The notes under the pieces: model-generated
What the model was told of the DNA's origin: nothing
Databases searched by the model: none
What the model saw: only the letters and a program-made list of their open reading frames with translations
Program-made: the position numbers and the translations under genes
Shown here: positions 44,857 to 57,340 of the stretch, in pieces
Layout: every line of letters begins with the position of its first letter
Position numbering within the stretch: the stretch's first letter is position 1
Origin: Perilla frutescens
Lineage: Eukaryota; Streptophyta; Magnoliopsida; Lamiales; Lamiaceae
Assembly (NCBI GenBank): GCA_026008535.1
Contig: BRKX01000011.1
Location: 18,050,001-18,114,000 of the forward strand
Length of the DNA: 64,000 bases
Direction of reading: 5' to 3'

Positions 44857-45545
44857 TATGTGGCTCAAAATAGTTAGAGCACTTGAAAATTATCTTTGCA
44901 GTTCTTCTATTCGGTGTGTTCTCTACTTATCTAACATGTCTGAACCCCTGGTTATTTATAGATGAAAAGAGAGAGCCTAAACAAGGGAACATAAGTCCTA
45001 ATTTGATTCGGAAATAAACAAGGAAACTTTCCTTGTTTAGAACCGAAATCAAACTCGAACCATGTTAGGAATTCTTCCAAGTATAGAACTCTACCTTTGA
45101 CTTCGTTCTTGAACTTTTCTTGCAGCTTCTGTATAGATCTTTGAATCTTCTCTTAATTGTAAACCTTAAACAGCTCCATCAATCTTTGGAAGAATAATCT
45201 GGGCAAATGATGTTCATGTAAACATTCACGAACGTTACAATGAAGATTGTTGATCTTTGAGTCTTCTCTTCAATATAGACATTCATGTATTTTACAATGT
45301 ACATTGTTGATCTTGAATCTTCACATCAGATAGCACAACAGAATCTTTTGTATGTTTACATACTGTCTTCAGGCTATCACTCAAGCTAGCTGGCCGTACA
45401 CGGCATGTTGAATAGTCTCTGTTGTGGCATGATGCACAACAGTCTTATTCTCAGCTCAATCCAAACTCCTTACTTTGAGTTGTCTTCAGGAAGTTCAAAC
45501 CATGTTCACGTACATTGTTATGAATGTTGTCCAGAATAGTAGAAA
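44857..45545 (-). repeat. Sirevirus-type LTR relic, reversed, piece 2 of 2
   Basis: Continuation of 39116-39576 after the CACTA insertion. It begins with the second TAT. It has AAGGAAACTTTCCTTGTTTAG and AATCAAACTC blocks that answer the AAAGTTT / GTTTGATT blocks of the element 1 LTR. Its right edge is not sharp. Confidence 0.6.
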
Positions 45546-45580
45546 TGTACTTGGAAAAACCAAATATAAAAGTGGGAGAT

Positions 45581-47025
45581 TGTTAGTTTTGTATACTGGA
45601 AGACTCGTCTTTGTATACTTTTCTGATGATATGATGATATGAAATGAAAGTTATTGCAGTCACTGTTTGCATTTAGATTATGTTCTATAATTGTTCTATG
45701 CAATGTTCCATATACTTACATTGTAGATGATATGGTGTGGGGAGTCACACAGCAAGATCATATCATTAGAACCTTGTATTGTATTAAAGAGCTCACGGCT
45801 TAGATGGTCCTGAACACACCATCGGTACACCGTAGAATAATCTGACAAGTTAGTCTATCTTGACTAACTGATTATTCTAGCACACTAGTTAGTGTATTGA
45901 GGAGGATCACGATAGGATACTATTCTCTGTCTCTGACCCAGTTACTGAGAGAATAAAGATCCACAGAGTTCGGGTTCTGAACTCATGTGATATTGGCGAG
46001 TATATGTGTGTGTTGTTTATTACTTTGATTTATCTATGGGTGAGATCTTTTCGTAGATCGAATTCGATATCTTGGGTAATAACAATGTATACATGATGTC
46101 TCGAGCAGTATGCATGAGCACTGTGTCCTGGTGCGCCAGGTTGATGATGTTCTCTTGAGGAAGCACAAGTTCATGTTGAAACCCTGCAGGTGGAATTTAT
46201 TCCGTACATGAATAAAGCTTGTTTGGTACTACTCAAGGTTTTAGATGTTAATTAATTATAGCTGTCAGAGGCTTACATAATTAATTAATGGACATTATAT
46301 CTTAAACACGGGGAATGGTTGGACTAAAGGAGAAAGCATATTCGTAAATATGTATTAAATTGGTAGGTCAGTTTTACTTCTTTAGTGGAATAAAAGTAAA
46401 ACTTAATTTATTTAATTATATCCTAAGTTTATTGGATATTGGATATTAAATAAATTAGTGGGCCAATTTAATATTCTTCTAGATCCCTGTTGTAGCCCAA
46501 TTGACTGATAGTGGACTGGATATTGAACTTGAGATAGAGGCCCATCCCAATAGGGCTGGAACATGAAATTTCGCCCCTCCCTATATATAAGGGGAGGGGG
46601 GCACGAAATTGGATGATATTAATCATAAGAAATCAGCCCCTCTTTGTCTCTCAAAGTTATCCACAGATTTCACAATTCTATCTAGTAGATTTCAGCCCAC
46701 TCTGAATCTAGATACAGTCTGGAAATACAACAGAAGATCTTGGATTAGAATTGTGCAGTGGCCGTGTGTGACATAAGTGGTGCCATTATCATTGTTCATT
46801 CAACAGCAAGATTAGATCTATAATCTTGTCCTCAGACCGTCTGTCGATTTGTAAGTAGATTCATTTTCTATGTCTTCCGCTTTATTAGAATCGAATCTGT
46901 TTTACATGCTATTTGATTAGACTATGATAAACATGCATGTTACTCAAAATTATGATTTGCATGAACATGGATTAATGAACAACCAAATAGATCCTGCGGT
47001 GGTTTAATTCGAAAAAACCCCAACA
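45581..47025 (+). repeat. LTR of the same copia family as 13217-22925, opposite orientation
   Basis: 1445 bp from TGTTAG to CCCCAACA. Read on the plus strand it matches the reverse complement of 13217-14637. It is preceded by AAAAGTGGGAGAT, the family's polypurine tract, so this is a 3' LTR with a scrap of internal sequence rather than a clean solo LTR. No primer-binding site follows it and no duplication flanks it. TATA site at 46582-46590. Confidence 0.9.
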
Positions 47026-47160
47026 TATATGAATTGCCATAAAGATAAATGACAATCAACCACTTATAACAAGAGCAATGTAGAGCTCTTGATAAACAAA
47101 CATAGTGCTTGTGACACCGTTGATTCCATCTTGACTGATTGATGTCACAAAGGCACTAAC
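47026..47160. other. Unassigned short stretch
   Basis: I see no feature here. It may belong to the LTR relic that follows. Confidence 0.3.
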
Positions 47161-48380
47161 AGATTGGATTAAATAATCAAAACCCAAAAAATCTGAAACG
47201 TAGTGCAAAATACACTTGGGTCAACTCGAAAAGTATCGGTCAACCCAAGTTTATATGAAGGCCAAGGTCGACTCGACTGAGCTCGCTTGAGTCAACCTTA
47301 TGTAAAAACAAGTCTCAAGGTCGAGATGTAGGTCGACCTATGTGTACCGGTCCGCGGGAATATGATTTTTTATCTCCAATTCAGGATTTTAAACCTAGAT
47401 ATAAAAGCTCTCACTTTAATACACGTCTCATATGTTATGAGGGACGCCCCATACCATAAAATACACTTAGAATACACCAAGAGAGAGGAGGAGAAGACGA
47501 AAGCTTTCCATCTATTCGAGGAGAGGTGACAAGGTTGCTAGAGACGGAGTGCTGCTGCAGAAGAGACATGACAACTAGATTTCTCTGTGTTATTCGGTTC
47601 TATTATTTATTTTGTCATGAACACTTATTCTCTCATTTTTATTGTTTATTTAATTATGTCTAGCTAATTTCATAGCTAGATTTTAGGGATTGGATACTAT
47701 GAATTTTATAATATGATTTGATTACTTTTTTTCTGTTATCTCCCGGGGCTTGATTTCAATGAGCTTATTTATATCTTGTATGGATGCTTAATCACCATTT
47801 ATGCATTCTAGTCATTAATTTTAAGTACTAACTAGAGAAGAATAAGTGATAGAAAGATAGAAATTAACTTATGTGTTCTTGGAAGGACCGACCAAGTGAG
47901 CAAGTATTGCATATGGTTGAATAAATCTTTAAGTGCTAGATTGGAAGTGATGACATGTGTGAAGAACCAACCACCATGAAGTGCATGTTCATTATATCTA
48001 TGCTATGGTTTATACCTTTAAAAGTAACCTGATAACAAACTAGTGATTCCCCACTATTGATAGATTAAAGACAAGAGTCGGGTTGCAAGAATTAATGAAT
48101 GTTGATAAATGAAATAATAATTCAGTTTCCCTAAAGCCTAGGTTTCCATTGATTAATAAGTCCAGTTATTTTATTTTCTGCATTTTATTTGTGTCATTTA
48201 TTTATTTCCATTCTATCTGTCTATTCAGTGTCTAGATATTAATTAGTAAGGTGCTTGTGTTTGAGAACATAGGAATAACTTTCTCTGTGGGACACGATCA
48301 TACGATACTCTTGCTCACCTACGTATTAAAATAATGTCATGTACTTGCAGTTCACTTGTTTGTTAATAAATAGCATGTCA
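47161..48380 (+). repeat. Second copy of the Athila/Tat-like LTR relic (left edge approximate)
   Basis: This matches the dissected LTR of 12975-37553. It has GGTCGAC palindromes at 47266 and 47331, the block GGAAGGACCGACCAAGTGAG at 47881-47900, and the terminal AATAAATAGCATGTCA ending at 48380. It carries TCTCTGTGGGACACGATC at 48292-48309 near its end. No coding sequence adjoins it. Confidence 0.7.
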
Positions 48381-48506
48381 GTTAACAATGAGGTCTAGAC
48401 ACGGCCATGTAGAGATTTTCTTAAATTATAGTCCTGAAAGTTATGAATAAAGCCACGAAAGGCCGCTATCGTTGTTCACCAATGTGTGAAGCAACAACTT
48501 GTTTGG

Positions 48507-48548
<42 letters not shown>

Positions 48549-49137
48549 TGGACATAATGGACTTGATTAGAAATTATGAATTGAGATTGTTCAAGAAACT
48601 CCATAAGTTTATGTGATGGAAAGTTTCAAAGATTGTTATTATCTTGAAATTAAATGTTTGTGTCTGTTTTGATAAATCCATATACCCATGAAACGTATTT
48701 GTTTTTATATCTAAGTTAAAAAACACAAGAAAATAGGGAATATTGAAATGCATGTTGTAATAATTTATGTCATAGATTTTTCGCAGCATAAAAATCATGT
48801 TTAACCCGATTGGAAAACAAAAGAAAATATGATAATTTATTTCAATTCAATTTCATAGTTCTTCTACACCGGCTCTGGTACAAATCAAACCTCCCATTTG
48901 CATTAACTTCTACTCAAGAAAAACTAATAAGTTTTTGGGATTTTAGTCAATAATCGTAATTAATTATTTACATTTGCTGCTCTAAATAATAATAGTATGT
49001 ATTTTTGTCAAAGCCCAATAATTGTGCTTGTTGTGTGTAGGCTGTTGTTTTATAAACAAAATTGAAAATTGAAGTGGTTACATCTTGTAAATGTTTCCAC
49101 ATATATAGTTGAAATAGACTTTGACATTAACACCGCA
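48381..49137. other. AT-rich DNA with a GA microsatellite
   Basis: No gene is supported. A pure GA tract occupies 48509-48546. Confidence 0.6.
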
Positions 49138-49145
49138 CTCTTTCA

Positions 49146-49503
49146 GGTGCATTTGTGACAGGACGTTATATAAAGAAGATGGTAAAGTTAATCAAAGATA
49201 ATCCTCATGCATACATATTACATGAATTTGAAAGTAGCTGCTTGGGTACTTGTTCGGTCTCCACCCTATGAAATTTCAAGGGTAGATGATGCATCACCTT
49301 ATTTTGCACTTGAACCATGAAGACGAGTCAAATATAATGCCGAGTTATAGATTTAAGAAAATAGATATCATCTTCGGGTCAAATGAGTATTTTCTTATGA
49401 CGGATATTTCATTTACCCTCTTTGTTGATGTACCCACATCATCTGAAATCTATGGGAAAAAAATGATTCCAAGAAGACATTTGATTGCTCATAAAGATTG
49501 ATC
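49146..49503 (+). pseudogene. DUF1985-like exon of a DUF1985/Ulp1 transposon-type gene (decayed)
   Basis: After a splice-acceptor-like CTCTTTCAG (49138-49146) one frame gives VTGRYIKKMVKLIKDNPHAY, then ILHEFESSCLGTCS, then a stop. The next frame (49286-49501) gives MHHLILHLNHEDES, then RFKKIDIIFGSNEYFLMTDI and FTLFVDVPTSSE. The order (FxxSCLG, LHHLxL, FGxxEYxLMT) matches what I recall of DUF1985, a domain of plant transposon genes that is often joined to a Ulp1 protease. A stop and a frame change show it is dead. The next exon of the same gene is probably at 59665. What the domain does is not known. Confidence 0.5.
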
Positions 49504-49576
49504 TATATATTAAGATTAAAGTATTGTGATTGTCCCACAAACAATTGACAATTGAATTGCTTATAAAAAATAGTAC

Positions 49577-50012
49577 TCACAATTGCACATGACCCATTTC
49601 TATAGTTTGGTTCATAATGTAAAAAATTTATGGCTCTTTAAAAGCCGACCTGCCTTAAAGATTCGTGTTGTCTGCATGTACCCATCTCTGGTGTAGGGAA
49701 AAATTGCGCAATCACTAGGTTTATAACTTGTGTCTCATGACCATGAAGGTTAGCATATATATGACTCGTTTGGTCAGTCAAACAATTCATTAAATAAAAG
49801 GTATGCGTCATTCAATTTTTTAATGTCGAACCAAACAAGGTTCAATATAAAACCTACATAATTATGGCTTTACAAATAACTATTTTACTTATAAAAAAAT
49901 AATTCACTTCTTCCTTCAAAACTAAAGTGATTTTGTTGAAGAATTCTTCCTTTCCTACATTTATATATTGATTCCGTGATTTCACGAAATTGAAAGATTT
50001 AGAAACACTTTG
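49577..50012. repeat. Duplicated block A, copy 1 (probable intron sequence)
   Basis: This non-coding block matches 58505-58932 along its length, for example ATTTCTATAGTTTGGTTCAT and GTTCCGTGATTTCACGA-type blocks, with scattered substitutions and small indels. Similarity stops at about 50012, where Athila sequence begins. It follows the DUF1985-like exon directly. Confidence 0.85.
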
Positions 50013-50034
50013 ACAGAGAGGAGCAAGATTGTCT

Positions 50035-51129
50035 TCCAGTATTTCATTTCAGCTATACAATCGGCCCTTCACTATTTCTCTGGATGATTAGAATAGTATT
50101 TTCCACAATGAGTGCGGGAATCCTATTGAGCTGGCTTGGGAAGATGATTCGTTCTGGAAATCTATCACGAGGGTGAATAATGCTGACCTGGGCTCTCATT
50201 TCCAGTATCGCATGGCCAAGGCCTCCATGATCTATAACCCCGTCTTCCATTTTGTGCAGAGAGCGTGCGTGAATGTCCTCTTTGCAAGATATGATAGCGG
50301 CACTGTGTAGAGCCGAGAGATTTTCTATTTTTGGTGTGCCTTGCGGCATCAGGATTTCAATTTAGAGGCGCACATTGCTGCGCACTTGAGCCACGTGGGT
50401 GCCAAGAAGAGTGGCATTCTCATTTGTGGCGGCATCATCACACTTATAGCTGAATATTGCGGCATTGACTTTGCCGATTAGGAGGTGCTGTCTGGCAATA
50501 TAGTCTTGTCTATCGAGACCTTGATCAATATGGATGTTATCCGAGTTGATCGCGTTCGCAAGTGCTTCTTCACGCAGAAGGCAGCTGGCCACTTTTCCTT
50601 ACCGAATCATCCTCTGACGAGAGTGTCTGATTGGCATCATTCCGCCAATTGGAGTATGTCTTTACCAGCCCATCAAGCCGCCATTGATGCCTGTCAGCCG
50701 GTCACACCCTTTCGAGCAAGAGTTGCCTAGCTAACGGAGGAAGAAGGGGCCAAGAAGGAGGAGTAGTATGATGATGATGACGGTGATATCACCGGAGGTG
50801 CTACCTAATAGGTAGATACTGATGTCCCATCCAGTTTACGAGTAGTGAGGCATCGTCGAGCTCACCCTCGCTCTCAGGAGGAGCGCCTTGATGATATGGA
50901 GGGTCGTCTCTCTTCAGTCGAATTTGAGATACAAGGATTGTGGTGCTAGTTCAATCAGATGAACTCGTGTGTTGGAGTAATCAACGCTAGTGTAGCTATA
51001 ATACTACAAATGATGCAGCAGTGGGGGTTGCAATTCCCCCGAACCCGCTTCCGTCGTGATTCTTTGAGGTTAGCGATTCAAGGTCTTTCCGTCCATTTTT
51101 TCAAACTTATTCTCTGTCGAGTATAAGTT
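50035..51129 (+). pseudogene. ATHILA ORF1-like gene (decayed)
   Basis: One frame with stops at 50308-50310, 50479-50481, 50728-50730 and later. It reads VFHFVQRACVNVLFARYDSG, HLSHVGAKKSGILICGGIIT, LIAEYCGID and LPNHPLTRVSDWHHSANWS. This is the pattern of the ATHILA ORF1 family (recalled as Pfam PF03078). Downstream are an acidic patch (YDDDDGDI) and a short coiled-coil-like segment (ERLDDMEGRLSSVEFEIQGL). Its biological role is unknown. In Athila elements it lies in the region after pol. There is no frameshift, only nonsense codons, so it decayed by point mutation. Confidence 0.7.
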
Positions 51130-52433
51130 TGGGGGTGGATAGACGTTATGCCTTGAATCCCTGTTCTAAGTATTTCTTTTGTCGCTTTCTACATTTAGTT
51201 AACTCATTTGCATTAGTTTAGTGGTTTAGGTTGTAGTGCACGTTTATTGCTTCTTAGTTTGTTATCTGTCATGTATTGAATTATGTTGATCTCATGTTGT
51301 GTATCGTGATGTATGATGGTTGCCAATGATGAATTTGGGATTATTGAAATTGATGCCTGTATTGAGTTTATTATTAGCATGATAGGTACAATTTCAATGA
51401 ATTGCTTGGTTGTTTCGAACAATGACTATCCTGTGAGAATTTGAGCCTTTTGATTCATTTCTTGTGTGTGAATACTGGGTTACTGTTGAATGTCTAGAAC
51501 TTGCCTATGATCTGCTCAAGTTTAACAGGATGTATGTGGAATTTTGAGATGATTTAAGGCCATTTTTGTTATCCTTATTCTTGTCCTGTGTATTTTTGGC
51601 CAAAATACTTCAAATTGCCATTGTGAGCCCCGTTGAGCTTTATAGCCATTTCTTTGTTAGCCAATTTAATTCAATCATATTTGTTAATGTGTTTCTTTTC
51701 ACTCATACTTGTTGAGTGGGTGGAATGATTATAGGATGGTTGAATTGTTGTTGATAAAAAAATGGGAGAGTAAAATGATGAAGTGTGGGTGTGAAAAGGG
51801 GCTGTGGGAGTTGAAATTTTTATATGGCACTTAGAAAAAAAAGAAAAAAAATCATAGCCTTGCAAAACTAGAAAATCTAAGTGGCTAGTAGAGGAAAAAA
51901 CAACAAAAAAAAATAAAAAAAATCGGTGATGTTATTGATTTATGGTTTTGGAAAAGGGGGAAGAAAGCTAGACAAAGTCTAGTTTTACTTGTTTGGTATT
52001 GCGGTTGAGTGTTAGTGAGGAATTATTGAGAGTGATCAACTCAATAAGTCTGAATCAGTCATTTGGCCTATATCTTCCCTACAATGTCCAAAGCGTACGT
52101 TACAACCGAATTTAAAGTCCTTTCTGATCCTAAATTCACAAATATTGCATGTAAATGAGAGATAAGATAATGGGCAAGCATATGGTAAATTCTACAGTTG
52201 TCTTAACTTTGAGTGTAAACACATCCCATCTATACACTTGAGAGTGAGTGATATACACCACGTGAGGATCATTGATTCAAGGTTAAAGACAAGTTAGTAA
52301 CCACAATGCATGATCTTATTTTGCTTGTTTTGTGTTTGGTTCTGGAAAAAAAAAATTGGCCCGAAGCAACATTAACTGTCAATACCCCTCATGCTTCAGG
52401 TTTTTTTATCATTGTTCGAGGATGAACAATAGG
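51130..52433 (+). other. Untranslated region of the Athila relic
   Basis: No coding frame is supported. It starts with a polypurine-like motif TAAGTTTGGGGGTGG (51125-51139), which resembles the real polypurine tract 1.3 kb further on. Confidence 0.5.
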
Positions 52434-52447
52434 TTAAGTTTGGGGGT
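52434..52447 (+). other. Polypurine tract of the Athila relic
   Basis: TTAAGTTTGGGGGT lies directly before the LTR start TGATAAACC. This is the typical Athila arrangement. Confidence 0.8.
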
Positions 52448-53957
52448 TGATAAACCTGGGGTTTATATGCATTTTAGATTAATTAGATATTTATTTTGAC
52501 AGATTGCATAGCTCTTTGTGACATTTATAGTTGATTTATTTAAATATTGGCATGTCACGGGTTTATTGAGTTTTGACAGGAAATACATGAGTTTTGGATA
52601 TGTTTAGAGCTAGAATAGAATTTGGAGAATTTTCGGGATTTAAGGATGGAATAAAGAACCAAAAGTGATGAGCAAAAGATGATAAAATGAAGATCCGGAG
52701 ACTAAAGAGTAACACGGCCTGTGCTAACCTTAGTACTAATTGTTCGAGATGATTATTAAGTACTTTGGAATTGATTTAGTCCACATCATTAATGTGCAAT
52801 GATGCATGGTGATGATTACACATTAGCCAAACAAGTGACCAAAAATTGTTTTTGCATAGAATTGCTCAAGCACGGTCCGTGCTTGTTCTTGCATGGATCG
52901 TGCTTCTTTGTTGCTTTAATCCAAAAAGGTTGAAATTAAATAGAACGGACCGTGCTATTCCTTGCACAGACCGTGCTATATTTCGATGGAAAATTACTTC
53001 CCTTTTTGGGCTTAGTTTTCTTCCATTCTTAGGCTTGGACTTTCCCACCTATTTAAGGACAGATTTTGGGCGAAAATTCCACCACTCCCACAATGTAAAA
53101 TACAGTAGAAAACCCTCAAGAACGCGAGAGACGGTAGAGAAAAGACGGAGATTGAATATTCAAGACTTCGGCATAAGTTTTTGTTTATGATTTCTTTTGT
53201 CGGGACTATCATGATAGCTTCCATTGTTTATTTTATTTCTATGGATTTGAAATATGCTATGAGTAGCTAATTTATTAGAGATTTTAGAGTTTTATTTGGA
53301 TATGGGTTTTTATGTTTTTTTATTAATATGATTGTTCCTTTCCTTTATTCGCTTATGCTTCCTTGAATTAATTGTCTTGTGAATTTGTTTGGCCATCAAA
53401 TGTGCATGTGTAGTTAATTGGTTATCACTCGAGAGAGGTTAATTAGTTGACGGATTAGGAATGCATAACACGAGCTTGCTAGATCGAGAGATTGGTATGT
53501 TATTGTGAGGAGAATAAATCTGAGGTTTTGTCTGGAGTTAGATAATAATTCAAGATCGAGAGATAAGAATTAGAATCTAATCTATATCTAGAACTTACTC
53601 GAGAGAGAGGGTCTAGATAATTTAGTGATTCTCCTAAAGATTTAGGAATTAAATTTGGTTTAATTTGTTAATTGAATTCATAGGATCCATAGACGCATAA
53701 TTCCCTATAAACCACTTTCTCTCTGAAGTTTCACCGTTCTTATTGTTATATTTAATTTATTTATTTCATTTCAATTTAGTTTAATTAAAATTCAAAATCT
53801 TTAATTCGATCCTCTAGTTAAAGTAGAACAACTTAATTAGGTACTTAGTCGGTTTACATAGCCAGTCTCTGTGGATACGACCTTACTCACCATAATTTTA
53901 CTACATTTACCTCATACACTTGCGAGTAGTATTTTTAGTGAAATAAAATACCGAACA
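52448..53957 (+). repeat. 3' LTR of the Athila relic
   Basis: About 1.51 kb from TGATAAACCTGG to CCGAACA. It holds GCACGGNCCGTGC-type palindromes (52870-52976) and the near-terminal TCTCTGTGGATACGACC (53866-53882). The frame 52846-53190 overlaps the palindromes and is not supported as a gene. Confidence 0.75.
52712..52976. repeat. GC-rich palindromes in the Athila LTR
   Basis: Copies close to GCACGGTCCGTGC occur at 52712, 52870, 52891, 52943 and 52964. It is the same dyad as in the Tekay LTRs although the surrounding LTR sequence is unrelated. Confidence 0.8.
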
Positions 53958-54127
53958 AACATACAAGTGATCATTGATTTTAAAGAAATGAATTTATAAA
54001 TATAATTTGATTTCTATACGTGTTATCCCTTTTAATTAGACTCATAATTAAGCTTGAATTATTTTAACTGCTTGCCTCATGCTTTATAAGTCTCAACCAA
54101 TTAATCAGTTATTATTTTCTATCAATC
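53958..54127. repeat. Duplicated block B, copy 1
   Basis: This matches 59464-59635 (ACATACAAGTGAT to CTATCAATC). The second Sirevirus begins at the very next base, while copy 2 continues into TTAAATTC and an exon. Confidence 0.9.
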
Positions 54128-55083
54128 TGTTAGTGTTATCTCACAGCACTAAGTGTTTTTAGATTGTTATGATCTTTATGGTAAATCAAAGAACACAAAG
54201 GTTTTGGTTTTTCAAGTTTTGAAGACCATATTCTGCACATTATGATATGAACATTCCGCTGCCAATCTGATTGAAGATCGAAGAATCTACTTAAGCATAT
54301 TCATAAACATGATCATATACATGGTTGTCCAAATAGTTTCCAAGAGACGTGTCAAGCTGATTTCAAGAAATTGAAGTTACATTTTCAAGATAGACGTTTC
54401 AGAATAGAAGATACCTTGTTCAAGATGATGATCAAGATGAAAGAAGGAGAGTTCTATTCAAGGAAGACTTCTAACTAGTTGAAGTTCGAATTAAACTAGG
54501 AAAGTTTCCTTTTAGAGTTTGATTCAAAATATGACAATCTGATTACCTTGTTTAGGCTATGATTTGTGTTTATAAATAGCCTGAGAATCAGACTAGTTAG
54601 TAAGCAAGAGGTTTTATGAATACACAAGAGCTAGAGAGTCTAAAAAGACTTCAAGTTTGAAGCATATAGTATATGGGTAGACTAGATTTGACCTTTTTGA
54701 TCATTGTGTATCTAGTCTATGTTTGAAATTCTTTCATACACACTTAAAGGAGTCTCGGGAGAGATTTTCTGTGGGAACTAGAGGGAGTCTAGGTTATGAG
54801 GGGATCTCACAATTCAGTCTATCGAAAGAAGTTGTAGACTGTGGGAAATGGGTCGAGTGACGGGAGGTCATCCTGTAATAGCCTTTATAACCTTGCAACG
54901 GAGTAGTGGATTGTTTCTCATGGACTTGTGAAGTCCCTCTGATGTAGATGAGTTGATTAAACATGGTTACCAACATCGTGCCATTTACATGCTTTATATT
55001 TAGCATTCTGATCTTACACGTTCGTAATAATGTTCAAGTACATGATTAAGAACATGTTCCTATTCGCACGGTTTATGTAACTT
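54128..55083 (+). repeat. 5' LTR of Sirevirus-like element 2
   Basis: 956 bp from TGTTAG to TGTAACTT. TATA box at 54571-54578. It defines the LTR length for the family in this window. Confidence 0.88.
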
Positions 55084-55087
55084 CAAT

Positions 55088-55099
55088 TGGTACCAGAGT
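55088..55099 (+). other. Primer-binding site of element 2
   Basis: TGGTACCAGAGT is an initiator tRNA-Met site with two differences, placed as in element 1. Confidence 0.8.
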
Positions 55100-55174
55100 A
55101 GGTCGCCTTTGGTTAAAAGTGAAAAGAGTCCTAAAAAGTGCATAATTACGTGAAGATTTTGGTTAATTTCAAGT

Positions 55175-56826
55175 TATAAGTTCAATCAAGGAAGGGGGAT
55201 CTACGGTCAGACCACCCTTACTTGAAAACAACAATTATCCTTACTAGAAAACAAGGATGAGCGCTTTTCTGAGATCAATAGATGAGCTTGCATGGAAGAG
55301 CGTCACTGAAGGATGGGAAAAGCCGACTGTCACTAAAGAAGAAAAGAAAGTGGAGATTGAAGAAGAAGAATTGACTGTGCCCCAAAAGAATGGGTACAAT
55401 GTCAACTTTAAAACTCTTAGTGATATATTCTCTGCAGTCGATCTTGAAACATTCAGTCTAATCTCAACTTGTGAGACTGTTAAAGCTGCATGGGATATTT
55501 TGAAAACCACTTTTGAAGGGACCAGTTCAGTAAGATTATCCAGGCTTCAAAATCTTACTTCTAACTTTGAAACTCTTAGAATGGAAGAAACTGAGTCGAT
55601 AGGTGAGTTCAATGCCAGATTAAGATGCATATCTAATGAGAGTTTTGCTCTTGGTAAGCCAATCAACAATGAGAAACTTGTAAGAAAAGTTCTCAGATCT
55701 CTTCCAAAAAAAGTTTGCATACAAAGTTGTTGCAATAGAAGAAGCCAAGGATATCAAGAGTATGAGGCCTGATGGGCTGATGTGATCTTTAAGAACGTTC
55801 CAGATGAATCTAGAAGATGAAAACAACAGCTCAAGGAAGAGAGGTATTGCTCTTAAAACAGAAGTTTTAGAAGATGTACTTGAAAAGGTACATAAATAAA
55901 AAATTGTACTTGATTCATATATAATGAACATGATGGTCGTGATTACCAAGAACTTTAGTCGAATGTTGAAAAAAAGCCAACAAGCAGTCATCAAGAAGGT
56001 CTAACAACAAAAGACAACCATCTGGAAACACTCTCCATAAAAGTAACTCCAATAACGATTAGAAGGGGTATCAACAGTCGAATCTAAAGAAAGGAATACA
56101 ATGCAAAGAGTGTCATGGATTCGGCCATATTCAAGCTGAATGTGCTAATATACTGAAGAGAAATAAGAAGAATTATAATGCATCTCTCTGTGATGATGAG
56201 TCAGAAGAAAGCAGTAGTGATTCTAATGAAGAAACTATTGCATTCACAACAAAAGTCTCTGAATTCCAAGATCCCTTCGAACTTGCAGAAGAAGATGAAT
56301 CAGGCAATGAAGACTTCAGCCAAGAAGAATTTATGAAGACCTACAAAGAGATGTATACAAAGTGGCTGAAAGTTGTGGAGATTAACAAGACTCTTCAATC
56401 TTAAAATAAGAGTCTGATATGAGAAAATGAGAAGCTGATCAAGTCTGATTCAGAACAGAAAGATATAATTCAACAGCAAGAAAAAAATATTGTTGAGTTA
56501 TCTTCTGAGCTCAAATCCATCAAGAGAAATATCACTAGGCTGAACAATGGAACAAAGAATCTTGGCAAGATTCTTACTACTACAGGACATTCAGGAAAGA
56601 GTCATCTAGGTCTTGGATACAATGAAGGACAATCCAAGACTATGTTTCTCAAAGAAAGTATAAGTTATCCAGTACATGTACATCAAAATGTTCAAAATAA
56701 TAAGATGAACATTACAAACAAAAAGGTGACGTTCATAATGGCTACAGAAGATGAATTATCTGTCATTATTGTAAAGAAAGAGCCCACATTTGACCACATT
56801 GTGAGAAATATCTCAATGATCTTAGA
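55175..56826 (+). pseudogene. gag: gag region of Sirevirus-like element 2 (decayed)
   Basis: The start codon of element 1 is ATA here (near 55175), and a TAG interrupts the same conserved codon where element 1 has TGA. The UBN2-type domain runs 55257-55735 (FEGTSSVRLSRLQNLTSNF, ESIGEFNARL, KVLRSLPKK), then a frameshift. A zinc knuckle CKECHGFGHIQAEC lies near 56104-56145 and a coiled linker near 56280-56580. A second knuckle at 56761-56802 (CHYC...H...C) has a TGA inside it. The layout is identical to element 1. Confidence 0.88.
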
Positions 56827-57340
56827 ATGATAAAAAGAAGATTTGTGGTTCAGCATTCTAGTAACAAGAACAGAAGGCCAGCTATGCAAGAGATGAAGAA
56901 GCCTGCTCAGAGAAAGCAATGGGTTGTCAAACAGACCAGCCTGATTGCTCATATATCTCTACAAGTTGAAGACAAGAGCAACTGGTACTTTGACAGTGGT
57001 TGTTCAAGACACATGACTGGAGATTGCTTAGTTGTGCAAAACTTAAAGGCTTGCTCATCTAGCTTTGTCACCTTTGGAGACGGTAAAAAGGGAAAACTTA
57101 TGGGAAAATGAGAACTTGTTGTTGAAAGAATGCCTAAACTGAAGAAAGCAATGTTGGTTGATAGACTCAAAGCCAATCTCATCAGTATCAGTCAGCCATG
57201 TGATGATGACATGACAGTAATATTCACCAAAGAAAGTTATAGAGTGATGAATAAGAACAATGACTTATTCATGGAAGGAAAAAGATCAGCTGACAACTGT
57301 TATCAACTTCATGTACCTGCACAATGTTCAGTAATATGTC
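56827..57340 (+). pseudogene. pol: Protease region of element 2
   Basis: The frame 56827-57111 contains NWYFDSGCSRHMTGDCLVVQ, with the complete copia protease active-site block, followed by FVTFGDGKKGKLMGK and a TGA. The next frame (57130-57501) continues with KKAMLVDRLKANLISISQ. It is better preserved than in element 1. Confidence 0.88.

Larger units (their letters stand above)
50013..53957 (+). mobile_element. Athila-type Ty3/gypsy element, 3' part only
   Basis: 5'-truncated relic consisting of an ATHILA ORF1-like coding region, a 1.3 kb untranslated region, a polypurine tract and one LTR. No gag, protease, RT or integrase is present. The left edge abuts duplicated block A at about 50013 and the right edge abuts block B at 53958. 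In the second copy of the A-B region a different 530 bp sequence lies between the blocks, so the Athila insertion was accompanied by loss of host sequence here. Confidence 0.75.

Noticed and set aside
52846..53190. 114-codon frame and its antisense frames
   Set aside because: They overlap the palindromes of the Athila LTR. Openness in both strands follows from the palindromic sequence.
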